A stretch of 64,000 nt of DNA from assembly GCA_009859145.1 (NCBI GenBank), contig VRVR01000048.1:1-64000 (forward strand), read 5' to 3'. This stretch comes from Andalucia godoyi. Its lineage: Eukaryota > Discoba > Jakobea > Jakobida > Andaluciidae. Shown piece after piece: positions 9,193-18,924 of this stretch. The translations under genes and the position numbers were made by a program. The notes beneath the pieces were generated by a model. The model had not been told where the DNA came from. It did no database searches and saw only the letters and a list, made by a program, of their open reading frames with translations. Position 1 is the first letter of the stretch, and each line of letters starts with the position of its first letter.

Positions 9193-10263
9193 ATGAAGCG
9201 ATTTGGAATAGCATTTGGTGCAGCTGCGGCGTTCTGTGGAGGAATCTACCTCTCTGCAAGGCACGCCTCTGCAACGGTTCCTGGAGCGAATCATCATCAC
9301 GGCCAGGATGGGAGCGGTGTTGATGATGCGAAAGCGATGCTGAAGTCAGCGGCTGGAATCCAGGCACGCATGGCGGATCCACTTTCCGATGCGGGTCGCC
9401 ATGAAACGTTTTCTGCTATTGCAAATCGCTACGATGGCCTAATTGAAAAGGAAGAGGCACGCCATGGAATTGACCATTTGCGACTGCGGGCACTTGATTT
9501 TGTTCTCAAAGAACATCCGACACGCATTTTGGAGACTGCCTGCGGAACAGGTCGTAATGTAGATCTGGCATCTCAACGCATTCGAGAAGACGGATTGGAT
9601 GGTCAGCAATCGCTGATGTACGTCATGGTGGACGTCTCTCCACAAATGGTGGTCGAAGCAGCCAAGAAGAGGAAGTGGGCAATGACAACGTCAACGACAG
9701 AGGCGGAGGCGGAGGCGGATACAGTTCGTGTCCAACCGGCGATCGAATCCGTGGCACAAGTAGCGGATGCCTCTGCACTTCCCTATGCGGACTGTTCTTT
9801 TGATGTTGTTTTTGATACGTTTGGGCTGTGTTCGGTTGACGACCCAGACCGAGTTATCTCGGAATCGGCGCGAGTTGTCAGACCCGGTGGATCGCTTGTC
9901 TTTTTGGAACATGGGTCCGTCCCTTCATCGTCTGTTTCCGCTTCATTGCCGTCGTCATCAGACGGTGATGGTGAGATTCTGTCACGTTTCGAAAGGATTG
10001 CTCGTCCGATTGTGAATGCGTATTTGGACATCACCGCCGCGAACCATGCCAAGTCCTGGGGCTGTTGGTACAATCGTGATATTCTCAAAGCTGTCCAAGA
10101 CGTTGCGCGACGGGATGATCGGCTGGCGATCGAGCATGTTGAAACACATCACTATGGAACAAGCATTCTGATCGTGCTGCGAAAAGAAGGAGACCGTCCT
10201 CACAACACACGATCATCATCAGCACCAGCACCAGCACCAGCACCAGCACCGTCGTCCTCGTGA
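9193..10263 (+). CDS. OMS1-like mitochondrial membrane methyltransferase
   Basis: A 356-residue class I SAM-dependent methyltransferase. A hydrophobic N-terminal anchor (IAFGAAAAFCGGIYL) is followed by SAM motif I (ILETACGTGRNVDLAS), a motif II region (FDVVFDTFGLCSVDDP) and a post-motif segment (RVVRPGGSLVFLEHG). The NHAKSWGCWYNRDILK signature near the C-terminus matches the OMS1 family of inner-membrane methyltransferases, as I remember it. The tail is an Ala-Pro repeat from a CACCAG hexamer array (about 10219-10249). The substrate is unknown; in yeast OMS1 is linked to respiratory assembly and quinone biology. The start is the first ATG and gives the expected anchor. Confidence 0.85.
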   Translation: MKRFGIAFGAAAAFCGGIYLSARHASATVPGANHHHGQDGSGVDDAKAMLKSAAGIQARMADPLSDAGRHETFSAIANRYDGLIEKEEARHGIDHLRLRALDFVLKEHPTRILETACGTGRNVDLASQRIREDGLDGQQSLMYVMVDVSPQMVVEAAKKRKWAMTTSTTEAEAEADTVRVQPAIESVAQVADASALPYADCSFDVVFDTFGLCSVDDPDRVISESARVVRPGGSLVFLEHGSVPSSSVSASLPSSSDGDGEILSRFERIARPIVNAYLDITAANHAKSWGCWYNRDILKAVQDVARRDDRLAIEHVETHHYGTSILIVLRKEGDRPHNTRSSSAPAPAPAPAPSSS

Positions 10264-10326
10264 CAGCGCGTTCTTCGCTGCTAAATTTGCAATTTACACT
10301 ATACATTCTGCGCGCGTGCGGTCCGA

Positions 10327-10569
10327 TCACAGACACGTGTGGTTCCTTTTTGCGGCTATAGCATTGTCCACCGCAACATGAACGTGTTCTTTCGAGAATT
10401 CTTTCCGAGTGCTAAGCAGCTGGCGGGCTTCGGACCGTCCCTTTTCCCGTTGGCGGAAGTACGTCCAGTTCGCAACCAACATGCACAGCACCAGATTACC
10501 ACCGAATGCTGCTTGCATTGCCAGCTCCCATTGTTTACGCGGAATCCGAGTCTTCAGAAACGCAAACAT
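10327..10569 (-). CDS. Small single-pass membrane protein
   Basis: An 80-residue protein starting MFAFLKTRIPRKQWELAMQ, with one hydrophobic segment (AAFGGNLVLCMLVANW) followed by a basic, helical tail. Size and layout resemble small mitochondrial inner-membrane subunits or assembly factors, but I cannot name a family. It converges with the methyltransferase gene, 63 bp away. The ATG at 10569 is preferred over the in-frame GTG two codons earlier. Confidence is moderate because of its short length. Confidence 0.5.
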   Translation of the reverse strand: MFAFLKTRIPRKQWELAMQAAFGGNLVLCMLVANWTYFRQREKGRSEARQLLSTRKEFSKEHVHVAVDNAIAAKRNHTCL

Positions 10570-11026
10570 CTTCACTGCACGATCGCACGCAGGGACAAAA
10601 AATATGAATGCAACCTACAATATACAACATGCAACAAGGCTTTGCAAAAAGTCTGGTTGACGCTCGTGAATCCGACTCGTCGGGCTTTTTTCCCCAGCTT
10701 CCACCATCAATCCGCAACTGGGCATGAAAGAAACGCCAGTAGTCACATGTTTCGACAGTCTGCTGCACTTTAACGTTCTCATTATTCCCCCTTAGCCTTC
10801 CTCCGTGTTTGCTGCTTCCGCGTCCTCTGAAGAGAATTTCCCTTCTTCTTAACACACGGCGCTTGCTGGATTTCCATGTTTTTCTTCTTTATTTTGCATG
10901 GTTTTTTTCCCTTCTTTTCTTTTTTCGATATTTTTTGGTTTTTGATTCACTTCTCCTCCCTCTCCCCCTTTTTCGGTTACCAGCCAAACTGTTTTTTGAA
11001 CATTCAGAGCGCCCTCCAATTCCAAA
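10570..11026. other. Spacer between divergent genes
   Basis: No gene was seen. The stretch 10870-10990 is strongly T/C-rich just before the STAR/KH gene start; similar pyrimidine tracts precede several starts in this window and may be core promoter or leader sequence. Confidence 0.4.
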
Positions 11027-12145
11027 ATGCTGCAGCTGAACAGAATCAAGGATCCGTATGCAAATTATGCAACGATGCGCAAGTATCAAGGACAGTCTTT
11101 TTCGCCGAATGCAAAGATTTATTCGCCCAACACTGCAAAGCACCATCGCAATGTTGCAGAGTCTGCAGCCTTCTCGGCGCTGGAGGGGTTCGAGGATTCG
11201 CCTTTCAAAACTCCGGATCATGTCGGCTATTACGAACAGCTGGTCAAGGAGTACATTGAAATCCTGCATACGTGTGGCGATCAGGTCCACACGGCACTCT
11301 TCTTTTTGAGAAAGGAGATTGCGAAATCACCAGACGCGTATGCAGAGCTGCTTCGTTTGCAACAAGAGGATGCACCGAAAAAAATTGAGTTCTTGGAAAT
11401 TGTCGAGGAAAACGAGCCGTCGGTGGATGAAGTCTATGGAGCAGAGAGAACGGTCTTGGGAAGCATTGCCCATGTGAATCGCGGCATCATGAACAACATC
11501 AGCATCTCGAACCTGAATTATGCGGGTCCTGACAGAATGCATGCGCAAAAGCAGGATCTGCACCAAGTTGAGATGCCGCCTCACCCTGCTCATCACACTC
11601 TTCACTCCCATTCTTCGTCATTGCAAGTCACTGGCTGCGATGGAAAAGAAAACATCTGTGTTACATACGCAGCTCACCATGCAGTGCAGACGCAAGGTCA
11701 GAACCAGAACCAGAGTCTGTCGACACAAGGAAAGAAGGAATTCCGCGAAAAAATCTATGTACCGACCGATGTTTGCCCGGGGTACAATTTTGTCGGCCGG
11801 CTTCTGGGACCACAAGGATCCTACTTGAAAACCCTGGAGACGCGGACAAATTGCAAGTTCTTTATTCGTGGTCAGGGATCAATGAAGAATCGGGCTGCTG
11901 AGCAGCAGCGCCGTGGGCAGCCTGGCTTTGAACACCTGAACGAGCCACTCCACGTAATTGTGCAGGCAAGCGATGAAGAGGCGTTCCTTGTGGGATTGGA
12001 CACGGTCAAGCAGCACCTTGTTCCCATTGACGAATCGCAGGATTTACTGAAGCATCAACAACTTAGACAACTCGCAATCATCCGCGGAAACTACTCGGTT
12101 GCAAAGGACTTTGAATTTTCCCGGGTCCCTACAAACATTCTCTAA
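11027..12145 (+). CDS. STAR-type KH-domain RNA-binding protein
   Basis: A 372-residue protein. A QUA1-like helical segment near residues 65-115 (YYEQLVKEYIEILHTCGDQV) precedes a single maxi-KH domain around residues 240-330. Key motifs are IYVPTDVCPGYNFVGRLLGP, the GPQGSYLKTLE loop and a second GQGSMKNR loop, as in Quaking, Sam68 and SF1-like proteins. The linker is rich in His and Gln. These proteins bind ACUAAY-type RNA and act in splicing or mRNA control. The C-terminus carries no zinc knuckle, so this is not a complete SF1. Start is the first ATG. Confidence 0.9.
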   Translation: MLQLNRIKDPYANYATMRKYQGQSFSPNAKIYSPNTAKHHRNVAESAAFSALEGFEDSPFKTPDHVGYYEQLVKEYIEILHTCGDQVHTALFFLRKEIAKSPDAYAELLRLQQEDAPKKIEFLEIVEENEPSVDEVYGAERTVLGSIAHVNRGIMNNISISNLNYAGPDRMHAQKQDLHQVEMPPHPAHHTLHSHSSSLQVTGCDGKENICVTYAAHHAVQTQGQNQNQSLSTQGKKEFREKIYVPTDVCPGYNFVGRLLGPQGSYLKTLETRTNCKFFIRGQGSMKNRAAEQQRRGQPGFEHLNEPLHVIVQASDEEAFLVGLDTVKQHLVPIDESQDLLKHQQLRQLAIIRGNYSVAKDFEFSRVPTNIL

Positions 12146-12262
12146 AACACCACTCGCGAATCCACGACGACGACAAGGAACGAACGACAAGTGGGCGGCG
12201 GCAGCATTGGCCTTTTTTTCCCTCTGTTTTTAAAAAGAAGGAAAGAAGAATAAACAGGGAAA

Positions 12263-13027
12263 CTAACATTTCAGTTGCAACCGTTTCGAGATGAAGTCCG
12301 CAAGGTTAGAGCACTCCAATGTTGTCTGGCGCGAATCCAGAAGCTGCTCATCAAAAAAGGAAAAGTCAAAGTGCCTGATGTCGTATTTTTGCAACTCCTT
12401 TGTCACGTACGGTTCTCGCGAGTCCGTTTCTGAAAAGTGGCACAGCACAAACACGCGCGTGACCCACGCCGGGTAAGAGTCGTACAGCGTCTTCACAAAT
12501 TCGCAGTCTACACGGCCTAGTTTTCGGAAAAACACAATTACAAGCGGAGACGACCGATCTGGCATCGAGTCATCAAACCGAACTTCCGTGGACGCGCCCA
12601 GAATACTCTTCATAGCGCGCGCGGTTCTCGTGATGACTTGCGAAGGAAGAGAGCCAAGGCTGCCGTTTACAATGGCTGCATAGCTAATCGTCAGATTTGT
12701 TGATATGACATGTGACTCGTCGGATGCTGGAGCATCCGATGCCGCATCCTCTACATCATGGTTCTGAAGATTCACTAGCTGAACCTTCATCGCCGCATTC
12801 GAATGCTTCAGTTTCTTGTTTTCGTGTTCCAGCTTTGCCAGCTGCTCTCGGAGCTTGGAATTTTCGTGCTGCAAGCTGCGATGCTCTCGCAGAATCCGCA
12901 AGTGTTCATCGACAAAGCTCTGAGACTCGGATAAAATGCTTTGCAAGTGCTTCGACGTCTCTGGAAACTCGTCTCGTACATTCAAATTCACCGCGTCCAT
13001 CGACGGCCTAGATTCCTTGTTTCCCAT
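12263..13027 (-). CDS. Putative N-myristoylated coiled-coil protein
   Basis: A 254-residue protein. From the ATG at 13027 it begins MGNKESRPSMDAV, with Gly2 and a Ser/Thr-type residue near position 6, which matches the N-myristoyltransferase substrate pattern. Residues about 25-90 form a coiled coil (heptads in LQHENSKLREQLAKLEHENK). The C-terminal 140 residues look globular, with hydrophobic strands (LVIVFFRKLGRVDCEFV, WVTRVFVLCHF). No family was recognised. The longer in-frame extension upstream is low in coding character, which supports this start. Membrane anchoring through myristate is inferred. Confidence 0.7.
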   Translation of the reverse strand: MGNKESRPSMDAVNLNVRDEFPETSKHLQSILSESQSFVDEHLRILREHRSLQHENSKLREQLAKLEHENKKLKHSNAAMKVQLVNLQNHDVEDAASDAPASDESHVISTNLTISYAAIVNGSLGSLPSQVITRTARAMKSILGASTEVRFDDSMPDRSSPLVIVFFRKLGRVDCEFVKTLYDSYPAWVTRVFVLCHFSETDSREPYVTKELQKYDIRHFDFSFFDEQLLDSRQTTLECSNLADFISKRLQLKC

Positions 13028-13483
13028 GGCTGACTGACGTAAGACGTGTCGTTGATGAGCAATTCGATACGATGCGATACTATTTCGATATGAATAGCAT
13101 ACGATGCGAAATGAAGGGACAGAGAATGCAAATGACAAAGACAAGAGAAAAAAGACTGCCACCCGCAGTCCGGGTTTGTTGTATCCGAATGCAGTACAGC
13201 ATCAGCATACTCTTGAGCTTGCACTTGAGCATTCCATTCCAGCATGCACTACAGGAGGCGAGAGGGGCAGGAAGAACCCCCGGCCGCCACTCGCCAACCT
13301 CGTTGGAAAACACTGTGCACTGCAGGAACGGAGGAAATAAGAAAGCGAAATAGGAAGGGGAGGGGCAAAGGATGCATTTATGTTTATAAAGACAACACCC
13401 ACTGCGCCCGCTGTGTGCTCTCCGAACAATCCCCGGCAAAGAGCATCATGATGAATTAAAATAGATTAAAAGATGTTCAAGAT
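13028..13483. other. Spacer upstream of the coiled-coil gene
   Basis: Between the start of the minus-strand coiled-coil gene and the stop of ORC3. It contains G/C-rich sequence around 13255-13300. No convincing gene or RNA was seen. Confidence 0.35.
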
Positions 13484-15574
13484 CTAACTAAACACAGTCT
13501 TCAAAATGTGATCGGTCTTGCGACTCGTGAGCTGGATCACTCCAAGCGACTGCAGCTGATCAACTGCGTCAAAGAACTTGGCTTGGACCAGGGTTGCATC
13601 CGACGAGGTGCTGTCCTTGGATTCGTCGTTGCCCTCAAATAACTGCGAAAACGCCTGGAACGAGTCATACAGATTCACCATTGGGTTATTGTGCTCGCTC
13701 ACCATCAGACTGTAGACAGCCGACACATACGGCCATTGATGGGACGGAATGGATGGAACAAAGGGAAGCAGCACATGCGGCTGCAGCAAAGACCGCAGAA
13801 CTGCCGACCTGTGCGATCCCTCAACCATCGCCAAACAGCCCGAAGAAATCTGAAGCAGGAAGTATTCAGACAGCGGCCAGGACACCATAGATTCGCACCA
13901 GCAAAGATGCGCCTTCAAAAACGATGACAGCCACTGACCGGCTTGCTGCGCAACACTTTCAGATGCTGAAGCACCAACACTGCGATCCGCAACAGCCGCA
14001 GCCATCGAAAGTGTCTCTGCAGAAGAGACGAGAGCTTCCAGTCGACGACGCTTGGAGCGATGTCCAGCATGGGCAACAGGTTCTACCGATTCCAGCGGCT
14101 CCACAGGGAACAGACGCGGCGGATCCGGCAACGCACTGCGCTTCCGGCCCACGTTCTCGCGATGCGTTGTCGGAGCCGCTGCATCGGGCACCGTCAGTTT
14201 GTGCAACAAGCCAGAGAGAACGTTTCGATGCTGCTGCAATGGAGCATCTTCTCTGTTTGCCAACGACAACCAATCTTGCAGTTCCGTCGTCAACTCCTCG
14301 ACGGAAAGGTGCCGGACTCTCTCGATCGTCTGTTGAAACAAGGACAATGACCGATGACGGATTTCACCAGCGGCGGAAGTCCTTGTCTGCGGCAGCATAA
14401 ACAGCAAATCTGCAATGTCTTGAAACGACCCTTCGGAGCCCATGCATTTGGAAGAGCATCGGAGAAACAAGTCCACAGAGAATCGCACCCGCAATACAGA
14501 ATGCAAGGATTTTTCCAACATCCGCTTGGCCACAGTTCTTGTTACCTCGTCGTCTGCAACAAAACTCTTTTGAACGGATTTCTCATCAGACAATTCGGTT
14601 TCGACAAAGGACCGAACGGATGGTGCTCTTCGAACGCTTTCCAATTGCTTGTGGGACAGCAAACGCAAGAATCGATCTTCCTCCTCTTCCTGACCCTCAT
14701 TTCCACAGAGCCTTTTGGCAAGAACGAAGGAAAACCCAATGGCGACCGGGTCTCGCCAGAACAGCCTGGCAAGCGAAATGCGGACGAGTTGGATGATTGA
14801 CGACACAGACATTGTCTGATTTCTAAAGAATCGCTGAATCAGCTCCAGAGAAGTAGACGAAAGCAACAACCCAAGATTTCCAAAATCGAAAAGCAGCGTC
14901 CGCAGAAGAAATTCATAGTGCTGCAAGGGCGACGACAGTCGGATGGAAGTCAGCCGCACAAACGGGGATATCGAGCGATCGACAACATTGTTCAATATGC
15001 GCTGATCTGCTCCTTCCGGGGTTCCCAAGAACACCTTTATCACAATGTCGTGTGCTCGTCTGGAAAGGAATGCGAGGACTCCGCGAACCACTGCAATCGG
15101 CACTGCCTCTGTGTCGTCCAGACAGACAAGCAGCTGCGATCCTGGGACGTTGGCAGTCGTGGACAATAGTAAGTAGTCCATGCCCGCCACTGCCCGCTGC
15201 ACAGTCGAGCACTCCTCACTCCGAAGCCTGCAGAGCGTCCACGGCGCACCGGCCATGGCCTCGATCTGCTGAAACACCGACCCCGCATCGCTCCAGCTCT
15301 TGTGAATCGCGATGACATCAATAATACCGTCACGCTCCAGATGCAAACTCAAGATCCTTCGCACCTGCTCTCGGATAGGATCGACAGAATGCTCGCCGAT
15401 CCGAGATTCTATTGCATCGAGCTTGGAAAAAAAGAACCTCAAAGCGCCATGCGAATACTGCATAAACTCTGCCGACAGCGAATCGTCCATGCCAGACAGC
15501 ATCAAATCCCGCATCGACTCGTCTTCATCTTTTTGTGCCAACTTTGCGCGAAATGAACAGCTCTCCTCCTCCAT
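13484..15574 (-). CDS. ORC3: Origin recognition complex subunit 3 homologue
   Basis: A 696-residue protein, close to the usual ORC3 length of about 700. The N-terminal half resembles a divergent, inactive AAA+-like core (GSQLLVCLDDTEAVPIAVVR, then IVIKVFLGTPEGADQRILNN). It is followed by the ORC3-type segment FRNQTMSVSSIIQLVRISLA and a long helical C-terminal region. No Walker A was seen, as expected for ORC3. It would act in the nucleus within ORC at replication origins. The start is the ATG at 15574. The assignment rests on overall pattern rather than one diagnostic motif. Confidence 0.7.
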   Translation of the reverse strand: MEEESCSFRAKLAQKDEDESMRDLMLSGMDDSLSAEFMQYSHGALRFFFSKLDAIESRIGEHSVDPIREQVRRILSLHLERDGIIDVIAIHKSWSDAGSVFQQIEAMAGAPWTLCRLRSEECSTVQRAVAGMDYLLLSTTANVPGSQLLVCLDDTEAVPIAVVRGVLAFLSRRAHDIVIKVFLGTPEGADQRILNNVVDRSISPFVRLTSIRLSSPLQHYEFLLRTLLFDFGNLGLLLSSTSLELIQRFFRNQTMSVSSIIQLVRISLARLFWRDPVAIGFSFVLAKRLCGNEGQEEEEDRFLRLLSHKQLESVRRAPSVRSFVETELSDEKSVQKSFVADDEVTRTVAKRMLEKSLHSVLRVRFSVDLFLRCSSKCMGSEGSFQDIADLLFMLPQTRTSAAGEIRHRSLSLFQQTIERVRHLSVEELTTELQDWLSLANREDAPLQQHRNVLSGLLHKLTVPDAAAPTTHRENVGRKRSALPDPPRLFPVEPLESVEPVAHAGHRSKRRRLEALVSSAETLSMAAAVADRSVGASASESVAQQAGQWLSSFLKAHLCWCESMVSWPLSEYFLLQISSGCLAMVEGSHRSAVLRSLLQPHVLLPFVPSIPSHQWPYVSAVYSLMVSEHNNPMVNLYDSFQAFSQLFEGNDESKDSTSSDATLVQAKFFDAVDQLQSLGVIQLTSRKTDHILKTVFS

Positions 15575-16055
15575 CACAAACAACCCCGCCAGTGCTGTCG
15601 CGTCTATTCCTTCTTTCCCCTTGTTGCCCCGTCAGCCAATTGACTGTCGATCTGGATTCCCACAGACACCACCAACATCGATGAGTCCTTTCTCCTCCCC
15701 AAAAATAATAAATAAAAGGTCCCCCCCCCCTCAATCAGACCAAAAGACCAAAGCCATTTTGTTGCGTCAAGTGAACCTTGCCTACACCCTCAGCTCAACT
15801 TTTCCCCATTGAACATCGGCGGCAGCCGTTCTTCGGAGGATCTCTGCCCATTTTCCAAGATTGCGTGTTACTTCGATAAATCGATAGAGTACCAGCCACA
15901 AAAAAAAGGGGGGGTGAACCGTGTGAGAGCGCGGGTGGGGAAGAAACGGAGTGAACAAGAAAGAAAGAAAAAAAGAAGGGGAAAAAAAGGGGGTGAGCGG
16001 AAAGAGTTACGCATCTCGTTTGGTTTGTTCTGATTGCACTAGGAATTTTTCCATC
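15575..16055. other. Spacer between divergent ORC3 and VPS51 genes
   Basis: Contains a poly-C run at about 15720-15730 and a purine-rich A/G tract at about 15950-16000. No gene was seen. Probably a shared promoter region. Confidence 0.4.
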
Positions 16056-18677
16056 ATGTCCGAAACTGAGGATGGGGACGATGGAGGGCGTCAGCGCCGC
16101 CGTGCCCGCGACTTGCTGGGCATGTACTATGGAGTTGGAGAAACGCCGACTCGCCGCGCCGCGCATGATCTCGATATTGATTCTGCACAGTTTGTGGCTG
16201 ACCGATACCTGAAGGATGTACTGGCGAAGAAGGCTGTGAACGGGCTTATTGAGGAGTCGAATACGCGAATCAACGAAATGAAGTCTTTGGATTCTGATCT
16301 GCAGATGTTGGTGTATGAGAATTACAATAAGTTCATTTCTGCCACGGACACCATTAAGACGATGAAGACGAATGTCGAGAACATGGAATCCGAGCTTAAG
16401 CAGCTGGACGAGAACATGAAGGCGATCGACTCGTGTTCAAAGACCATTCACTCCAAGATTGGAGAACGGCGCACGAAAATTGAATCCATGAATTCGGCGT
16501 TTACTCAGCTGAAGCGGTTGCAGTTCCTGCTGGAGCTTCCCGGTCGATTGAAAAAGTGCATCGAAATGAAGGCGTATGCACAGGCCGTTTCTTACTGGGA
16601 GGCTGCTTCAAAGATTTTGACCCAGTATTCTCATCTGGAATCGTTTTCCCGTATCATCAAGGAGTGCAAGGCCCCGTTGGAAGAGCTCAAAACACGGCTG
16701 CGCTCGGCGGTGACATTGATCCCCGTCTCGGAGAAGGTCACAAAAGAAGCTAAACAGGAGCAGCATCAGTTGCTGCAGCAATCGGAGAAGAAAAAGAAGC
16801 GGAAAGACGAGTCTGTGGACAAGGATAGTGGCGCTTCCAAGAATGCCGAGATCGACGAGGACTTGCCTTCGAATCGACTCTCTGAAATGGCGGAGTATGT
16901 TCAGATGCTGCACAAGCTTGGTGACAATGTGAACGCTGTACGAGACATGTTCCTCTTGCACCGGAAGCAATTGCTTACGAAAGCTCTCCAGAACTGGGCT
17001 CCCTTGAATCCCACTGAATCTGTCATGACATGCGTTGCACGCCTCAATGCCAGATTCATGCCCCGTCTTGCCTGGACTTGCCGTGTGTTCATTCCGCTGT
17101 TCTCGGACATCGACGATCGGAAAGAACTGGTTCAATGGGCACGTGACGTTGGTGGCCAGTACCTGTCGGCTATGCGAGAATTGCTGACGAGTGCCGATTG
17201 GTCGTTTGAAAGGCTGTCGAACAATGCGCAGTCGCCCACAGAGTTCAACGATGCCTTGTCTGTGATTGGAGAAGAGGTGCGGAGAATTGCCGCATATGTT
17301 CCCGAATCGCATCTGGAAGAAACTCTGGCCAACACGATTTCCAACATTGTTCGCGGACGCGTTCGCAAGGAGTTCGATTTGATTGCAGCGAAGTTCCGTG
17401 CGTTTATGGACAAGGAAATTAGCTCATCGACTACTCCTGAGTCGGCGTCACTGTTCGACGTGCCAGATGTGTCGTTCGTTCGCGATGACTTGCAGAATGT
17501 TGTCTTGTTTGTGGACCCATTGATCTTCGGCAACGAGTCGTTGAGACCTGGGCACAAAAAGTCTCTTGTCCAGGTTGTTTCTACCATTTTGGTTGATTTT
17601 GTTCCTTCCAATGTCGATGCGTTCATGTCGGTGTTCTTGAAGTCTCGGGCTGGGCTCCCCGAGGTCGTTTTCTCCGCAGTTTCAACAAAGGCATCTCCGA
17701 GTTCTGCAGGCAATGCGTCAGCAATTTCTGCGCTCGGGTCTCTAAGACTTTGTCAGCTGTGCTTGGGTGTTGCTCGCCATGTTGTTCCTGTCATCACCAA
17801 AGTGCTGAAACCGTATGTCGCCGCAATGGATGATTCCGAGGGATTCTCTTCTTTCAGTGCTGAGAAACTGACTGAACAAGTGCTTCGCTTGGCAAGAACG
17901 TTCGTGACCCAGTACGCAGAATCCACGTCACGCTCCATTTCAAATACGTTTTCAGCTTCGATGGATGCCGTGAATTGGTTGCAAGCGAAGGAGCCGAAAG
18001 ACGTTCGTGAGATCACTGTGTCAGTCGTGAAGGAGCTGTCAGCAGCTAATCAACGTCTGAAATGTTCCTTCCCGTCCGCAATTATTCCACAGGGTGTCAA
18101 GAATCTGCATCCTGAACTGACGTCAGAAGATCGAGGCATCGATCGGCACGGCTCCATGTCAACCGGGCTCCACGCATCCTCCACGACGTCGAATATCTCT
18201 CCGAGCTCGTCGTCACATGGCATTTCATCCTCGGGGTCGTTCAATGGAGGCCTTTCGTCGGCTTCCAGTCGTGGAAGGCGATCCGGAACCGTCACGCACC
18301 ATCCGAGCACGGGTGTTGGGATGGAAGTTGACAAGGTCTTCTCAAAAGGACTGGCGCAGTTTTCCGTTACACCCCCGCTTTTCACCCCCGCCTCTGTGAT
18401 GATGTTCATTCTCAAGCGCGTTTTCAAGTCCATTTCGGAAGCCATTCGTCTCCAAACACTCAGTGTAAACGGGAGGACGCAGCTTCTCGTGGATTTGGAG
18501 TACATGCGTTTGCGAATGATGCCTTTGGTTGCCGATGCGGACAGAGCCGATGTGTCAAAGCTTGAAACATTGGTTGACGTGGCATTGCAAATCTGCAAAG
18601 ACCGGTGTGTTTCCACGGAAAAGCCTCCTGCTGACCTTGTGAGGCAGCTTGCCACAACCAGAGCTTCACGAGAATGA
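16056..18677 (+). CDS. VPS51: VPS51 homologue, GARP/EARP tethering complex
   Basis: An 873-residue protein. The N-terminus has the Vps51 signature: RRARDLLGMYYGVG, then DSAQFVADRYLKDVL, then a coiled-coil with YENYNKFISATDTIKTMK, MESELKQLDENMKAIDSC and LKRLQFLLELPGRLKKCIEM. This matches the Vps51/Vps67 domain. A long helical C-terminal region with a Ser/Gly-rich loop (about residues 700-750) follows. GARP and EARP tether endosome-derived vesicles at the trans-Golgi and recycling endosomes. The ATG at 16056 was chosen over an upstream in-frame codon in an A/G-rich tract. The transposon begins 24 bp past its stop, so the reading frame is not disturbed. Confidence 0.92.
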   Translation: MSETEDGDDGGRQRRRARDLLGMYYGVGETPTRRAAHDLDIDSAQFVADRYLKDVLAKKAVNGLIEESNTRINEMKSLDSDLQMLVYENYNKFISATDTIKTMKTNVENMESELKQLDENMKAIDSCSKTIHSKIGERRTKIESMNSAFTQLKRLQFLLELPGRLKKCIEMKAYAQAVSYWEAASKILTQYSHLESFSRIIKECKAPLEELKTRLRSAVTLIPVSEKVTKEAKQEQHQLLQQSEKKKKRKDESVDKDSGASKNAEIDEDLPSNRLSEMAEYVQMLHKLGDNVNAVRDMFLLHRKQLLTKALQNWAPLNPTESVMTCVARLNARFMPRLAWTCRVFIPLFSDIDDRKELVQWARDVGGQYLSAMRELLTSADWSFERLSNNAQSPTEFNDALSVIGEEVRRIAAYVPESHLEETLANTISNIVRGRVRKEFDLIAAKFRAFMDKEISSSTTPESASLFDVPDVSFVRDDLQNVVLFVDPLIFGNESLRPGHKKSLVQVVSTILVDFVPSNVDAFMSVFLKSRAGLPEVVFSAVSTKASPSSAGNASAISALGSLRLCQLCLGVARHVVPVITKVLKPYVAAMDDSEGFSSFSAEKLTEQVLRLARTFVTQYAESTSRSISNTFSASMDAVNWLQAKEPKDVREITVSVVKELSAANQRLKCSFPSAIIPQGVKNLHPELTSEDRGIDRHGSMSTGLHASSTTSNISPSSSSHGISSSGSFNGGLSSASSRGRRSGTVTHHPSTGVGMEVDKVFSKGLAQFSVTPPLFTPASVMMFILKRVFKSISEAIRLQTLSVNGRTQLLVDLEYMRLRMMPLVADADRADVSKLETLVDVALQICKDRCVSTEKPPADLVRQLATTRASRE

Positions 18678-18697
18678 TCGCCATAATGCTGAAAAAA

Positions 18698-18701
18698 TAA
18701 T
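18698..18701. repeat. Target-site duplication, left copy (TAAT)
   Basis: TAAT directly abuts the left inverted repeat, and an identical TAAT follows the right one at 21041-21044. Flanking sequence is A/T-rich, so part of the match could be chance. Confidence 0.6.
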
Positions 18702-18764
18702 TTTACAACTGACCGACTGGGAGTCAACAGAAAAATTTATTGGAGGCAACGTGGGTATTTTTGG
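18702..18764 (+). repeat. Left terminal inverted repeat
   Basis: Begins TTTACAACTGACCGACTGGG. It pairs with 20978-21040 on the opposite strand over 63 bp with two mismatches. Confidence 0.92.
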
Positions 18765-18924
18765 GGCTAACTGCTGCTACAGTCAGCGAAAAATAAAATT
18801 TGGCGCGCACGCCGTTTGCGAGGGAGACACAAAAAACCGAAAACCAAAAAAATCATGTTCTCTCATCTGCCTCTTCAATTTTTGAGAGAATAGTTGATCA
18901 GACATTGAAAACGTACGTCCGGGA

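Noticed and set aside
8584-9300. A 238-codon minus-strand open frame overlapping the methyltransferase start
   Set aside because: It runs through the heptamer arrays and the start of the OMS1-like gene, is dominated by Phe and Ser from repeat sequence, and is the antisense of a well-supported gene.
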